Under the pieces are notes generated by a model. The model saw only the letters and a list, made by a program, of their open reading frames with translations, was not told where the DNA came from and searched no databases. The translations under genes were made by a program, and so were the position numbers. From Sedimenticola sp. (GTDB taxonomy: Bacteria > Pseudomonadota > Gammaproteobacteria > Chromatiales > Chromatiaceae), in NCBI GenBank assembly GCA_030619405.1, contig JAUXBK010000169.1:1-5911 (forward strand): a stretch of 5,911 nucleotides of DNA, read 5' to 3'. Below, in pieces: positions 5,595-5,911 of this stretch; the first letter of the stretch is position 1, and every line of letters begins with the position of its first letter.

Positions 5595-5723
5595 AAGGCA
5601 GATTATATAGAATTCAGGTATGCGTTCACGAACGAAAAAAATGGCCGCGGATTGACGCGGATTGCACACGGATGTTGTTATGGCTATTTGGAATCCGGTG
5701 CGAGCACATCCTGACTTATGCAC
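5595..5723. other. Short AT-rich spacer after ubiA
   Basis: It contains a near-palindrome CGTTC-AC-GAACG (5623-5634) followed by an A7 run, and the short-unit repeat at 5642-5675. No plus-strand hairpin-plus-T-run terminator for ubiCA is seen. I find no gene here. Confidence 0.5.
5642..5675. repeat. Short-unit repeat of CGCGGATTGM type
   Basis: Three degenerate 10-bp units follow one another: CGCGGATTGA (5646-5655), CGCGGATTGC (5656-5665) and ACACGGATGT (5666-5675). The GGATT core is shared with the CAGGATT units of the 49-116 repeat. Arrays of this CACGGATTAA/CGCGGATT style are, from memory, dispersed in many environmental proteobacterial genomes. Confidence 0.65.
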
Positions 5724-5758
5724 AAAAAACGGGTGGGACAGAGTACTTTATCCCACCC
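5724..5758 (-). terminator. Rho-independent terminator of the minus-strand gene at the right end
   Basis: On the minus strand GGGTGGGA (5758-5751) pairs perfectly with TCCCACCC (5738-5731) across a 12-base loop. The stem is followed by one G and then six T (complement of the A-run 5724-5729). It lies 27 bases past the TGA of the minus-strand gene ending at 5785, the expected place and orientation. A strong terminator here marks that gene as the last of its transcript. Confidence 0.88.
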
Positions 5759-5784
5759 ATGAGCGACCGGCGTTCTCTACCTGA

Positions 5785-5911
5785 TCAGGAACTCGCGGCC
5801 TTCCGCTCTTCCCACTTGGCCACCTCTCCGTCCCAGTCGTCGGCGCGGAAGTAGGGGTTCATCCGCGGCTGGCTGACCATGTTGGGGTCGACCTCCAGGC
5901 CGACGCCCTCC
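5785..5911 (-). CDS. C-terminal end of an unidentified protein (partial, runs off the window)
   Basis: On the minus strand the frame is open from the right edge for 41 codons to a TGA at 5785-5787. It has GC-rich third positions like recG and ubiCA. The tail includes GLEVDPNMVSQPRMNPYFRA, then DDWDGEVAKWEERKAASS. It is charged and soluble with no membrane segment. A strong terminator follows 27 bases later, confirming a real gene end. I do not recognise the protein with confidence. The pattern of a valine or methionine before PR-x-NPY, then a WD and a basic tail, recalls the C-terminus of the dissimilatory sulfite reductase alpha subunit (DsrA). But dsrA is normally followed by dsrB rather than a terminator, so this is only a weak possibility. 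Confidence 0.75.
   Translation of the reverse strand, partial: EGVGLEVDPNMVSQPRMNPYFRADDWDGEVAKWEERKAASS

Noticed and set aside
5623..5640. CGTTCACGAACG hairpin followed by an A-run as a terminator of ubiCA
   Set aside because: On the plus strand the hairpin is followed by A, not T. On the minus strand the T-run precedes the stem. Neither orientation gives a terminator.
4293..5723. 476-codon open frame on the minus strand opposite ubiC and ubiA
   Set aside because: It is low-complexity Gln/His/Pro-rich translation antisense to two intact, well-identified genes, and it runs into the terminator region. It is a shadow frame.

Overview
The window looks like chromosome from a gammaproteobacterium. 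RecG, UbiC and UbiA are all of the Escherichia/Chromatiales type, and recG followed by ubiC-ubiA is an order I associate with Chromatiales-like sulfur bacteria. The genus cannot be fixed from the sequence. The housekeeping genes are GC-rich with strong G/C third-position bias. The intergenic stretches and the left-end DndB fragment are visibly richer in A+T.

Layout. Positions 1-50 hold the possible last codons of an unidentified plus-strand gene. A short-unit repeat with a perfect 18-bp inverted repeat (49-116) follows. It abuts a 3'-truncated minus-strand gene of the DndB/DGQHR family (106-579). Next is a complete minus-strand gene for an MTH1187-family thiamine-binding protein (701-1015). 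The 434-bp gap 1016-1449 carries two copies of a small palindromic MITE-like element (1116-1208 and 1324-1404). Then comes full-length recG on the plus strand (1450-3558). A 540-bp AT-rich spacer (3559-4098) holds two inverted arrays of an 8-bp unit, a perfect palindrome and a decayed interspersed repeat. After it, ubiC (4099-4674) and ubiA (4671-5594) overlap by 4 bases. The right end has a third short-unit repeat (5642-5675), a convincing rho-independent terminator for the minus strand (5724-5758), and the C-terminal end of a minus-strand gene that continues beyond the window (5785-5911).

How the genes work together. UbiC makes 4-hydroxybenzoate from chorismate and UbiA prenylates it, so the overlapping pair encodes the first two committed steps of ubiquinone synthesis. 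RecG remodels stalled replication forks and recombination intermediates and is not functionally tied to them. The thiamine-binding protein is a small stand-alone cytosolic protein. The DndB fragment is probably a relic of a DNA phosphorothioation locus; no other dnd gene is visible.

I see no convincing new multi-gene system. The most noteworthy material is the repeat content: a two-copy MITE-like family with a possible target duplication, several intergenic arrays of 8-11 bp units, and a phosphorothioation gene that ends exactly at one of these arrays.
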